A stretch of 64,000 bases of DNA. Origin: Gammaproteobacteria bacterium (GTDB taxonomy: Bacteria > Pseudomonadota > Gammaproteobacteria > SZUA-152). Positions 8,473-16,911 of the stretch are shown piece after piece; the first letter of the stretch is position 1, and every line of letters begins with the position of its first letter. The stretch lies in assembly GCA_029882975.1 (NCBI GenBank), contig JAOUJW010000019.1:28387-92386 (forward strand). The letters are read 5' to 3'. The notes beneath the pieces are model-generated. The model did no database searches. It saw only the letters and a list, made by a program, of their open reading frames with translations, and was not told the DNA's origin. The position numbers were made by a program, and so were the translations under genes.

Positions 8473-10291
8473 GACACCTGCCAACAAAGATCAGGAGTGT
8501 TTCGAAAACGCCAGTCACTGCCATCTTTATACTCTGGACCGTAAATGGGCCAGAGAAACAGCCATGCAAAAAAATACCGTTTATGAAAATGGCAGATCCT
8601 GTACGCAGATTTGCTACTACGATGGTGAACGTTATGAGAGTGCACCTGATAATCTTATTCATGTTCCCTTGGATCGGTTTGCGGATTTCTTCGCCGCTAA
8701 TGATCTACCGGTACCCACATACTTTTACAACGGTGACGACAGCTTGCACCAAGAAGAACGGCAACGGCAAATAAATACGTTCAATCTGTTAAGTCAAAAA
8801 GTCATTGAATTCAGAGAAAAAATACATAGCAAACACAGCAAAAACCCTGAAATAAAGGACTGTTACTTTTTCGATCGAAACGTTGCCTACTATACTTCGC
8901 TGCTAAGAAACCGGGTTGCCACCACTCACCAGCACATTGACGGTCTTCAAATATGTTACCACGATGGTGACCCCTTTGATGCTGCGCCGCCCAATTTGGT
9001 ATCGGTGCCTTTTGCCGAAATACTCAACCAATTTATTGACGAACGCAAACGACTGCCTCAACTAATAATGTTTGCCAACGATTTCAGCGAGTCACAAAAA
9101 ATAGAGATTAAAAACATTTTCACCGAAGTAATTAAACAGGTCGGTGAATACCGCAATCAAGTTAGCATGGAATTATTGGCCGCAATGGGTAAGTCTGCAC
9201 CATTGAGAAATCCTAAAAATCTTAGATTTTTTCTGTCCGCTTCCCGTCTTACCACCGTAATGCAGTATGCTTCGAAGAACCTCGCCCAGGCGCTACAACA
9301 ATTAGGACATGAGGTTTGCTTATGTATTGAAGAAAATGACATGGAGCAGTTGGATACCAGTCATCATTTGCGCGCTATGCTGGACTTCAACCCCGACGTG
9401 GTGATAACGGTCAACCAACTGGCAAATGCCTTTTTGCATCCGGATACTCTGAATATCATCTGGTGGCAGGATCCTATGACTCAGATTCGAAATACTCAGG
9501 AATTGCCCTGGCGTAAAAACGATCTCATATATTCCGCAGTACGGCCACTGGATGAATATTTGTTAAGAAATGGTGCTCAGAACGTAAAGCGAGCACCATT
9601 TTGTGTGGATTCCCGCATTTTTCACGCAAACTTCCCCAATGATCACGAAAAGATTGAACGAGAAAACAAAATTGTTTTTATCGGATCGTCCTATATTCAT
9701 CATGTTGCGCAAAGAAATAATAAAGAAGCTATTCTCGCAGAATTTTCCACGCTTTTGAATGAGGGAACTCGATTTGATAATCTTCTTCTAAACAGATTGT
9801 CTCACAAATTCAAAGTATCTTATGACGAGCTTTTTTGGCACTTCTTACATTACGCAGTAAGAGACTTTACATTGCACTGGCTGTGCGAGGTCTCCCCTAT
9901 TCCGGTAGAAGTTTACGGACCCGGATGGGAGTACGACGACACAGTTAAACCCTTTCTCAAAGGAAACCTCCCCCACGGACAAGCGGTCGCCCAAGTGTAC
10001 CGAAGCGCCCGTTATGCATTAGTGACTCACCCCTTTGAACTCAATTCGCAGAGACTGGCGGAAGCGGCAGCCTGCGGCTGCATCCCCATTGTCTACGATT
10101 GCAGACACAGCTCGGATCAGCCTCATTGGGAAGACGAACTCCAGTTTTTCAAAAACAAAGAGGATCTGAGAAACATGCTCTCTCAGGGAACAGGACAGCC
10201 GGTAACACATATTGGTGAGCATTTCAGCTACCAACGTCTCGCCGAGAGCTTTTTAAAGGATATCCTGCAACATATTGGAGAAGAAAAGTAA
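8453..10291 (+). CDS. CgeB-like glycosyltransferase with duplicated N-terminal module
   Basis: 612 residues. The C-terminal 300 residues look like a GT-B glycosyltransferase of the CgeB / Glyco_trans_1_2 type: NPDVVITVNQ, an IIWWQDP segment, VEVYGPGW and the donor-site region LNSQRLAEAAACGCIPIVYD. The N-terminal part carries two diverged copies of a roughly 100-residue unit, each with an ICYxDGxxxxxAPxNLxxVP core (about residues 55-80 and 165-190). Start ATG 8453 follows AAAGG by 7 bp and overlaps the end of legF by 20 bp. It ends the operon, 15 bp from a convergent gene. A role in flagellin or surface glycan decoration is inferred from position only. Confidence 0.75.
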   Translation: MSNHPAKTPANKDQECFENASHCHLYTLDRKWARETAMQKNTVYENGRSCTQICYYDGERYESAPDNLIHVPLDRFADFFAANDLPVPTYFYNGDDSLHQEERQRQINTFNLLSQKVIEFREKIHSKHSKNPEIKDCYFFDRNVAYYTSLLRNRVATTHQHIDGLQICYHDGDPFDAAPPNLVSVPFAEILNQFIDERKRLPQLIMFANDFSESQKIEIKNIFTEVIKQVGEYRNQVSMELLAAMGKSAPLRNPKNLRFFLSASRLTTVMQYASKNLAQALQQLGHEVCLCIEENDMEQLDTSHHLRAMLDFNPDVVITVNQLANAFLHPDTLNIIWWQDPMTQIRNTQELPWRKNDLIYSAVRPLDEYLLRNGAQNVKRAPFCVDSRIFHANFPNDHEKIERENKIVFIGSSYIHHVAQRNNKEAILAEFSTLLNEGTRFDNLLLNRLSHKFKVSYDELFWHFLHYAVRDFTLHWLCEVSPIPVEVYGPGWEYDDTVKPFLKGNLPHGQAVAQVYRSARYALVTHPFELNSQRLAEAAACGCIPIVYDCRHSSDQPHWEDELQFFKNKEDLRNMLSQGTGQPVTHIGEHFSYQRLAESFLKDILQHIGEEK

Positions 10292-10306
10292 TGCCAATGG
10301 TGACTA

Positions 10307-11704
10307 TTATATAAAATTCTTATGCTCAGGGGAGTGGTGCAGATCCCACAAGAATTTATTGACATAATCCTGGCGACAACCAATGGCGCAATCCTTGTGA
10401 ACGTCCACACTTTGAGATAAGTCCTGGTGTACGTTCCAATAGTGATCACTCTTAACCAAATCGTAAAAAGAACCATCGTGTAAATCACCGATATAGAAAC
10501 GCTCTTTATTGAAAAATGGACCGCAGGGATATATTTTTCCATTCCCGGAAATTTGCAGTAAAAATGGAGTGCCTAGACACACATCGTACTTACGGAATCC
10601 ATTTTTATACAATTCCGTCTCGCCTGCAGCACCTATTTTATTCCACTTCACTTGCACAACGTAGTCATCGGTTGAAAAGGATTCGGCTTCTTGTAACACG
10701 TCTGCTACGGTCTCATAGTCCGCGTAGTCTATTCCGATTTCCTTATATTCAGAATCTGAGCAGTGCTTAATGACAAAGTAATCTACACCCAGTTCACGTC
10801 CCAGCTTGGCTTCCGCAATAACCTGATCATAGCATTCCGGAATCAATACCATTTGCAAGCCTAGAGTGCATTGATAGCCGTACTCTGTTTTGATTCTAAC
10901 CAATTCCTTTATTTTCTGAATCAACTCGTGAAAGTTTTTCTCACCGGATTGGTGTACTCGACGAAAACCCTCCGGTGTACCCGCAGACAAATTGAAACGA
11001 ATCCAGGACATATTTTTTAATAAATCGTGTGCCCGATCCATATCCAATAAGAGTCCATTGGTTGCCATAGAGGTATCCACGCCGTATTCACCGGCCAAAA
11101 CAGTGGCATCGTACAGTGCCGGGTTCAAAGTGGGCTCCCCATCTCCAATGAATCCAATCGAACGGACCCCAAGCCGGGCACAATCGCTTATATAGTTCAG
11201 TAAGGCGTCCCGTTGAATCATATGCCCCTTAGTCATATTTTGCACCACTGCATAACAATACAGGCAAGCTGTATTGCAAAACTTAGTCAATCCCATATCG
11301 ATGTGAATCGGAGCAATGCGTTCACCGTTTTGCCAGGCTAAAACCCGATCCAAATGATGCAACATTTTGTGACCATCAAAACGAAACCGTTGTTTCTCAT
11401 TGCGGAAACTGGGACCGGTAAATTGATTCGGTACTTCCTTTGTTTCGTCTTGCTCCTGTCGTACCAATCCCGTTTGGTCTTCGAATTTGAAATATTGAAC
11501 CACCTGTCCATCCAAAGTGGTAAGATCTGCACTACTGATCTCTTGCTGTTGCGACGGCCTACTCTGCTGCCCCTGTAGAACAGACCGATCCACAATGGTA
11601 TTGGACGTTCGCAGCTTGTGACCGGGACGCTGTACCAAAGTAGCGTTTTGAGGTATTTCAGTGGTAACTTCATTACCAAATCGATTTTTTTTCGAATGTT
11701 GCAT
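10307..11704 (-). CDS. Radical SAM/SPASM protein in a sugar gene cluster
   Basis: 465 residues. The first 110 are polar and glutamine-rich, with no recognisable fold; then comes FDGHKMLHH, then the radical SAM cluster motif CNTACLYC (CX3CX2C) near residue 140, GDGEPTLN, and C-terminal SPASM-type cysteines (DVCLGTPF, IYPCG, DCAIGC). It should bind one SAM-linked and probably one auxiliary Fe-S cluster. The start ATG 11704 is chosen over 11710 because AAGGA lies 7 bp before it. It is last in the seven-gene cluster and paralogous to the first gene at 16912-18015; both end in NFI. Substrate unknown: sugar modification is inferred, and a peptide substrate (usual for SPASM proteins) is not excluded. 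Confidence 0.78.
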   Translation of the reverse strand: MQHSKKNRFGNEVTTEIPQNATLVQRPGHKLRTSNTIVDRSVLQGQQSRPSQQQEISSADLTTLDGQVVQYFKFEDQTGLVRQEQDETKEVPNQFTGPSFRNEKQRFRFDGHKMLHHLDRVLAWQNGERIAPIHIDMGLTKFCNTACLYCYAVVQNMTKGHMIQRDALLNYISDCARLGVRSIGFIGDGEPTLNPALYDATVLAGEYGVDTSMATNGLLLDMDRAHDLLKNMSWIRFNLSAGTPEGFRRVHQSGEKNFHELIQKIKELVRIKTEYGYQCTLGLQMVLIPECYDQVIAEAKLGRELGVDYFVIKHCSDSEYKEIGIDYADYETVADVLQEAESFSTDDYVVQVKWNKIGAAGETELYKNGFRKYDVCLGTPFLLQISGNGKIYPCGPFFNKERFYIGDLHDGSFYDLVKSDHYWNVHQDLSQSVDVHKDCAIGCRQDYVNKFLWDLHHSPEHKNFI

Positions 11705-11735
11705 GTCCATATCCTTGGAGTGTTTCCGGTATCCG

Positions 11736-12809
11736 TTAAAACGGCCCTCTAAATTGTACATTGGGCACATCGCGTGCCGCTTCGCGGTAGAGCGTATTTT
11801 CCAAATGTTCGATATTCCCCGGCTCATCTTTACCCAACACCTTAAGACAAGCGACAGCGATATCAGCGGCTTCAGGGTAGTAATCGTTGGCAATAAAATG
11901 AGACGTAGGTACGGGGTAGTCCGGAGATGCAATTCTAACCGGTGTGTGTGACAAGTACAGGAAACTGGATTCACATACCTGAGCGATAAGTTCCGATGCA
12001 ATACCGTTGGTCGTATGCCCGGTGTCGGCTACAATCAATTTTCCGGTTCTTTTTATGGATTCACATACCGGCCCAATGTCCATAGGCCGAACCGAACGCA
12101 TATCAACAACCTCCACTTCTATACCTAATTTTTTCAATTCAGAGGCTGCAGCTAAAGCCTCCAATACCATGTAGGAAAACGCAGCAACAGTAATATGCTC
12201 CCCCTGCCGTACGATTTTTGCTTGATCCAAGGGAACGGTATACAGGCCCTCCGGAACCTCGCCTGTGGTAGAGTGCAGCCATCGATGCTCAATAAATATG
12301 ACCGGGTTATTGTCCTGAATGGCGCTGATCAACATACCCTTCGCATCATAGGCACTGACGGGCATGACCACCTTTAATCCGGGTATATGAGCAAATAAGG
12401 TTTGCAAGCTTTGGGAATGTTGCGGTCCCTGCCCCCACCCCCGACCGATAATCATTCGCACCACCATAGGAACCGTATTTTCACCGTTGAACATATAATT
12501 CCACTTCGCGGCGTTGTTAATCAACTGATCCATAGATAACAAAGCAAACTCTATGCGTTGATGTACCAATACTGGTTTAAAGCCGGCTAATGCCGCACCG
12601 ATACAAACACCGGTGACCCCATTTTCTGACAACGGTGAATCGAATACCCGATCCGGTCCAAATTGATCTTTTAGTCCCAGCGTAGTCCCGAAGATGCCCC
12701 GCGGATCCGGCACCCCTTCGCCTAATACGATGACCGAAGAATCTTCCTGCATAGTAACCACCAAGGCCTCGCGGATGGCTTCTGCCTGACTCAGTATACG
12801 GCTGCTCAT
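11736..12809 (-). CDS. TPP-dependent dehydrogenase/ketol-transferase E1 component, beta subunit
   Basis: 357 residues, similar to the beta subunits of pyruvate, acetoin or branched-chain 2-oxoacid dehydrogenases: the N-terminal pyrimidine-binding region contains LGEGV and SPLSENGVTGVCIGAA, and the C-terminal transketolase domain has VEVVDMRSVRPMD and VADTGHTTNG. Its start overlaps the alpha-subunit stop as ATGA, so the two subunits are made together. No E2 lipoyl or E3 gene is present. In this sugar cluster it more likely works as a free TPP ketol- or acyl-transfer enzyme than as part of a dehydrogenase complex; that is inference. Confidence 0.82.
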   Translation of the reverse strand: MSSRILSQAEAIREALVVTMQEDSSVIVLGEGVPDPRGIFGTTLGLKDQFGPDRVFDSPLSENGVTGVCIGAALAGFKPVLVHQRIEFALLSMDQLINNAAKWNYMFNGENTVPMVVRMIIGRGWGQGPQHSQSLQTLFAHIPGLKVVMPVSAYDAKGMLISAIQDNNPVIFIEHRWLHSTTGEVPEGLYTVPLDQAKIVRQGEHITVAAFSYMVLEALAAASELKKLGIEVEVVDMRSVRPMDIGPVCESIKRTGKLIVADTGHTTNGIASELIAQVCESSFLYLSHTPVRIASPDYPVPTSHFIANDYYPEAADIAVACLKVLGKDEPGNIEHLENTLYREAARDVPNVQFRGPF

Positions 12810-13768
12810 GCTGCGTAAACCGATGCCTGCAGATTGTCCATAGTCGGAATAGAACTGGTTTTGGCAAATTCAAACGCCTGTTCAATTTCCATACTTATGC
12901 TATCTTCCAGTTCCTGATCTCTCGCCTTATTTAGTACATTATCCTGCTGCAAAACACTTCTTGCTAACTTTATAGGGCAACGATCCAACCAGTAGTCCAG
13001 TTCCCCCTCTGCACGGTAGCCCAAATCATCATCGTAGTAAGGTCCACAATGCTCACGCCAGCGATGCGTCTTAAATTCCAGAAACTGGGGACCCTGACGA
13101 TTTCTCGCTTTGTTAATGGCTTCTGAGGCAAGCTCCTGTACAGAAAGAACGTTATTTCCATCGCCCTCATAGGAGGCCATACCATAAGACTCCGCCATGT
13201 AGTAAATGGGTCGTTCAGGTTGGCGCTGACTCAACGGACTGTAAACTGCATAGTTATTATTTTCGCACACAAAGATGACCGGTAACTGATGTAAAACCGC
13301 AAAGTTCATGGATTCGTGCACAACGCCTTCTTCAAAACAACCGTCTCCAAAATACACGACCGTTACTGAGGACTCTCCACGCAAGCTTGCGGCCCAGGCA
13401 TTCCCCACAGCTACGGGCACTGTCCCTCCAACAATAGGAGTTGACCCCAGGAAACCCGCACCTTTATCGATTAGATGCATCGAACCGCCACGGCCACCGC
13501 AACAGCCACTGACACGGCCGTAGAGTTCTGCAATCATCCGATTCAAATCACCGCCTTTGGCTAGATAGTGGCCGTGAGCCCGGTGATTGCTGAAAACCGC
13601 ATCGGTGGTGCTAAGATGACGACTGACACCCACTGCGACAGCCTCCTGCCCTATGCACAAATGCATGGGACAACGCATTTCCTGCTCCTGATATTTATCG
13701 GCCAATGCCTCTTCCACGCGGCGAATTCGTAACATATCCATATACAATTCGAGTAATATGTCATTCAT
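12806..13768 (-). CDS. TPP-dependent E1 component, alpha subunit
   Basis: 320 residues with the thiamine-pyrophosphate motif beginning GDGCFEEG and ending about 30 residues later in CENNNYA (about residues 145-177), preceded by HLCIGQEAVAVG and the HRAHGHYLAKG loop. It pairs with the beta subunit downstream (4-bp overlap) to form an alpha2beta2 enzyme. It begins 7 bp after the kinase-transferase fusion. Acetoin dehydrogenase E1 and pyruvate dehydrogenase E1 are the nearest named families, but the gene company (SIS isomerase, PfkB kinase, epimerase, radical SAM) argues for carbohydrate carbon-carbon chemistry. Confidence 0.82.
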   Translation of the reverse strand: MNDILLELYMDMLRIRRVEEALADKYQEQEMRCPMHLCIGQEAVAVGVSRHLSTTDAVFSNHRAHGHYLAKGGDLNRMIAELYGRVSGCCGGRGGSMHLIDKGAGFLGSTPIVGGTVPVAVGNAWAASLRGESSVTVVYFGDGCFEEGVVHESMNFAVLHQLPVIFVCENNNYAVYSPLSQRQPERPIYYMAESYGMASYEGDGNNVLSVQELASEAINKARNRQGPQFLEFKTHRWREHCGPYYDDDLGYRAEGELDYWLDRCPIKLARSVLQQDNVLNKARDQELEDSISMEIEQAFEFAKTSSIPTMDNLQASVYAA

Positions 13769-13775
13769 GCTGAGC

Positions 13776-15299
13776 CTACTTCAGTAAGGTAGTAACGTAT
13801 TTGTACAACGCCACAGGATCAACAGAATCCCGATTGCAGACAATTTGTACATCCAGTGCGGCAGCAGCTGCACCAACGAAAGAACATATAGGTGTGTCCA
13901 AGCCCCCGGCCACGCTGACTCCAGCGTATGATAAAAATGCATCCCCGGCGCCGATCCTGTCTACCACCTTTGTGGACAAAGCCGCCGCGCTATGAAACTG
14001 ATTTTTGTTAGAGTCGTACCACTGAATGCCTTTTCTCCCCTTGGTGACAGCCACATGTCGCGCCCGTAACTTAGCTGCCGTTTGTACCATTATGTCTTCC
14101 AAACGACCGGACTTATCGTGCGCCGCCATACGGATTTCCGGCTCGTTGAGCGATACAAAATCTGCTCTTGAATATCGATTAATCACGTGGTAGCCTCTGT
14201 TACCGCTGTTAAGCTGCGTATTGACTGCTAAGGTCTTCGCCTTGTTGCAGATAACGTTAACCATTGCGTCCGTTATAAATCCATTGCCAAAATCCGAAAC
14301 CAGCACCAAATCGAAGTTTTCTATGTTTTCGTTAAGCCAACAACAGGCGTTGCGTTCTTTTTCACCGTCTAAAGGGTGGTCATTGTATTCATATACTTCA
14401 AACAGCTTAGCCATATCAGCGTCTACATAACGACGTTTTACCAATGTAGGACTTTTTTCAAAGTAGATGAACTCCGGGTGAATGTTTGGTTTTAGTTTGG
14501 AGCGAATGAAGTTTTCATGACTGTTGTAGTCACCGAGACCGCTGAAAAGAGTGACCTCGTCTACCACTCCGGCGACATGATTTGCGACTGCTATAGCACC
14601 TCCGGCAAACAGTTCCCGATCTTTATACTTCACTGACAAAACGTTATATTTTCCGGTTTGTCCTAGAGTATCAGCATAACAATACTCGTCAACAATGGCA
14701 TCGCCAATAACCAGGACTTTCAAATTATAGAGTGACTGAACACAACCGATCACATCATCCGACCTGATGTGTTGCTTTATTTTTTCCAAGTAGGATTTAG
14801 TCTCAGGTAAGAAAACGTCAAAATAGTCATTGATCAACTTGCTGGAACTGTAGGTTATTTCATCGGTAAATACGATTCTCCCGCCGTTCGCCTCTACCGC
14901 CTGTTTTTCTCTTAGAATATTCCCCGTTAGATCATCCTCGGTTTTATAGTCACCACCTTTTACATAGACATGGGGTTGAATTGCTTGAATCGCGGGTAAA
15001 CCACTCGCATGGTGGACAACGGCTACGCCACTCACCGCAGACAATGCGGCCAAGTGTTCACTCCGTAGCTGTTCGTTGAAGACAGGTCGCCCCGGTCCCT
15101 TGATAATAAAATCGTCTGCAGTAATGGTGACAAAAAGCACGTCCCCTTCTTTTGCAGCGGACTCAATGTGGCGGATATGACCAATGTGTAGCAAATCAAA
15201 TGTACCGTGACATAAAACAATATTTTTTCCTTCTTGCCGCAAGCCGTTAGCGATGCTACCCAACTCAAGCAGAGAAAATATTTTTGTCTCCGTTTTCAT
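13776..15299 (-). CDS. Nucleotidyltransferase-PfkB kinase fusion, reversed HldE order
   Basis: 507 residues. The N-terminal domain is a cytidylyltransferase-like nucleotidyltransferase with GTFDLLHIGH (residues 32-41) and YSSSKL near residue 148. The C-terminal domain, from about residue 190, is a ribokinase-family sugar kinase with VIGDAIVDEY and the catalytic GAGDAF (Asp near 453). In HldE the kinase comes first; here the order is reversed. It probably phosphorylates a sugar phosphate at C1 and adds a nucleotide, as in ADP-heptose synthesis, but no GmhB phosphatase gene is nearby. The start overlaps the SIS gene stop as ATGA. It could equally serve a different sugar. Confidence 0.8.
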   Translation of the reverse strand: MKTETKIFSLLELGSIANGLRQEGKNIVLCHGTFDLLHIGHIRHIESAAKEGDVLFVTITADDFIIKGPGRPVFNEQLRSEHLAALSAVSGVAVVHHASGLPAIQAIQPHVYVKGGDYKTEDDLTGNILREKQAVEANGGRIVFTDEITYSSSKLINDYFDVFLPETKSYLEKIKQHIRSDDVIGCVQSLYNLKVLVIGDAIVDEYCYADTLGQTGKYNVLSVKYKDRELFAGGAIAVANHVAGVVDEVTLFSGLGDYNSHENFIRSKLKPNIHPEFIYFEKSPTLVKRRYVDADMAKLFEVYEYNDHPLDGEKERNACCWLNENIENFDLVLVSDFGNGFITDAMVNVICNKAKTLAVNTQLNSGNRGYHVINRYSRADFVSLNEPEIRMAAHDKSGRLEDIMVQTAAKLRARHVAVTKGRKGIQWYDSNKNQFHSAAALSTKVVDRIGAGDAFLSYAGVSVAGGLDTPICSFVGAAAAALDVQIVCNRDSVDPVALYKYVTTLLK

Positions 15300-15907
15300 A
15301 CACTCGATACCAGTACTTTATCGTGCAAGGCCATTCGACCGGCTGCAATTTGATCCGACAAATGGTGCAACAAAAACATGTGGGCAATTTCCACCATCCC
15401 GTAGTCAGAAGAGTTGACCCAATAGTTAACATCACCCAGCTGCCTAAGCGGGTTTTGCGCAGAGAAACCGCTTAAGGTAACAATCTTGCCACCCACACCC
15501 CGCATCACCATCGCCGCATTTACAATATTTTGAGATTGTCCTGAACTGCTGATGGCAATGAGCATATCTTTAGGTTTGGCTATTTTGTGCAACTGCATTG
15601 AGAATACGTTTTCATAACCGTAGTCGTTGGCGAAACAGGTCACGGAACAGGATTCATGCAATACCGTAGATCGAATGGAACCCACATTGATAAAATCAGT
15701 ACAGATGTGACTTGCAATGGAAGCACTTCCTCCATTACCCACAATAAACACACATCCATCCTGTTCTTTTACTTTGTGTAAGTTCTCCAATATTTCCTTA
15801 TTGGCACGGTCTTGGGTGAAACTCAAGTCTTCCCTACCGGTAAACTGCCCCGTTTTTACCAGATTGCAAAACCGTTCACATTGTCCGTTCAGCGAAGTTA
15901 TTTTCAT
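15296..15907 (-). CDS. SIS-domain sugar phosphate isomerase, GmhA-like
   Basis: 203 residues with the SIS phosphosugar-binding motif VGNGGSASIASH (about residue 55) and AISSSGQSQN. It resembles GmhA, which converts sedoheptulose-7-phosphate to heptose-7-phosphate. The start at 15907 overlaps the upstream epimerase by 32 bp and the stop overlaps the next gene by 4 bp. A preceding step to the kinase-nucleotidyltransferase fusion is likely. The exact sugar cannot be read from sequence, and this may be a dedicated copy separate from the lipopolysaccharide pathway. Confidence 0.8.
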   Translation of the reverse strand: MKITSLNGQCERFCNLVKTGQFTGREDLSFTQDRANKEILENLHKVKEQDGCVFIVGNGGSASIASHICTDFINVGSIRSTVLHESCSVTCFANDYGYENVFSMQLHKIAKPKDMLIAISSSGQSQNIVNAAMVMRGVGGKIVTLSGFSAQNPLRQLGDVNYWVNSSDYGMVEIAHMFLLHHLSDQIAAGRMALHDKVLVSSV

Positions 15908-16898
15908 GATCTTTTCTTTCCATGTATTTAAACCAGGTTTGCGTCGCCTGTTGAATAGAATCCGGATCCCACAAAGGCGCGGATTGCCACTGTTTTAGGT
16001 TTTCCACCATATTGCCGATTCCCGTCTCGAAATCGACCTTAGGACTCCAGCCCAATAATGTCGTTATTTTTCGCACGTCCGCAAAAGTGCAATCAGGTTC
16101 CCCAGGCCTTTTGGGAACATACACAACGTCACCGCCTAAATGTTCTACCAGACGATTTATGCTGTAGTGGTTTCCACTACCCACATTCATTATCTCTCCA
16201 TCGAGCTTAGACTCCGCTGCGCGCAAGAACGCGCCGGCAACGTCAGTCACATAGGTAAAATCACGAGTTTGTTGACCGTTACCAACCACCGTATAGGGTT
16301 TGTTATTTGCTTTTTGTGCCAGGAATACACCAAAAACAGCGCCGTATGCTCCATTGGTTCTCACCCTGGGACCGTAAACATTAAATAGGCGTAATGAAAC
16401 ACAGGGAAGTTGATAAATAGCATTCCAATGCACCACCAACTGTTCGCCCATATATTTACTCATTGCGTAAGGATACTGTGGTCTAACAGCGGCTATTTCC
16501 GGGGTTGGATACTGATCAGGTATGCCATAGCAGGATGATGAGGCTGCATAGACAAACCGCTTTATTGCATGCTTACGGGAACATTCCAGAACATTCATGG
16601 TTCCCTGAAGATTAGTAGAAAAATAGGCTCCCGGATTTTCTATCGAGGGCACAATATCCGCGATACCTGCCAAATGGATTACCCAATCAATATTGGCAAA
16701 ATGAGGTTCAATTTGGGAAAAATTTCTAATATCCGCTTCTACGAACTTAAAATTTGGATGGCCTTCCACTTGGTTGAGGTTTTCCATTCTGCCGCCTTCC
16801 ATGTTATCAACCACTTTTACCTGATAACCGTTTTCAATTAGCAGATCGCAAACATGACTTCCTATAAATCCTGCGCCGCCGGTAACGAGTACTCGCAT
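15876..16898 (-). CDS. NAD-dependent sugar epimerase/dehydratase
   Basis: 340-residue extended short-chain dehydrogenase: GGAGFIGSH at residue 7, ADIRNFSQI, ASSSCYG with the catalytic serine, YAMSK with the Tyr/Lys pair, and RLFNVYGPR. Nearest named groups are UDP-glucose/UDP-GlcNAc 4-epimerases of the WbpP/GalE type. It sits between the first radical SAM gene (13 bp gap) and the SIS isomerase (32 bp overlap). An NDP-sugar formed by the downstream nucleotidyltransferase is a reasonable substrate. Confidence 0.82.
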   Translation of the reverse strand: MRVLVTGGAGFIGSHVCDLLIENGYQVKVVDNMEGGRMENLNQVEGHPNFKFVEADIRNFSQIEPHFANIDWVIHLAGIADIVPSIENPGAYFSTNLQGTMNVLECSRKHAIKRFVYAASSSCYGIPDQYPTPEIAAVRPQYPYAMSKYMGEQLVVHWNAIYQLPCVSLRLFNVYGPRVRTNGAYGAVFGVFLAQKANNKPYTVVGNGQQTRDFTYVTDVAGAFLRAAESKLDGEIMNVGSGNHYSINRLVEHLGGDVVYVPKRPGEPDCTFADVRKITTLLGWSPKVDFETGIGNMVENLKQWQSAPLWDPDSIQQATQTWFKYMERKDHENNFAERTM

Positions 16899-16911
16899 AA
16901 AATTAACCTGC

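Noticed and set aside
10307..12001. 564-residue version of the last radical SAM gene
   Set aside because: The extra 99 residues overlap the E1 beta gene in another frame and have no family signal; AAGGA supports ATG 11704.
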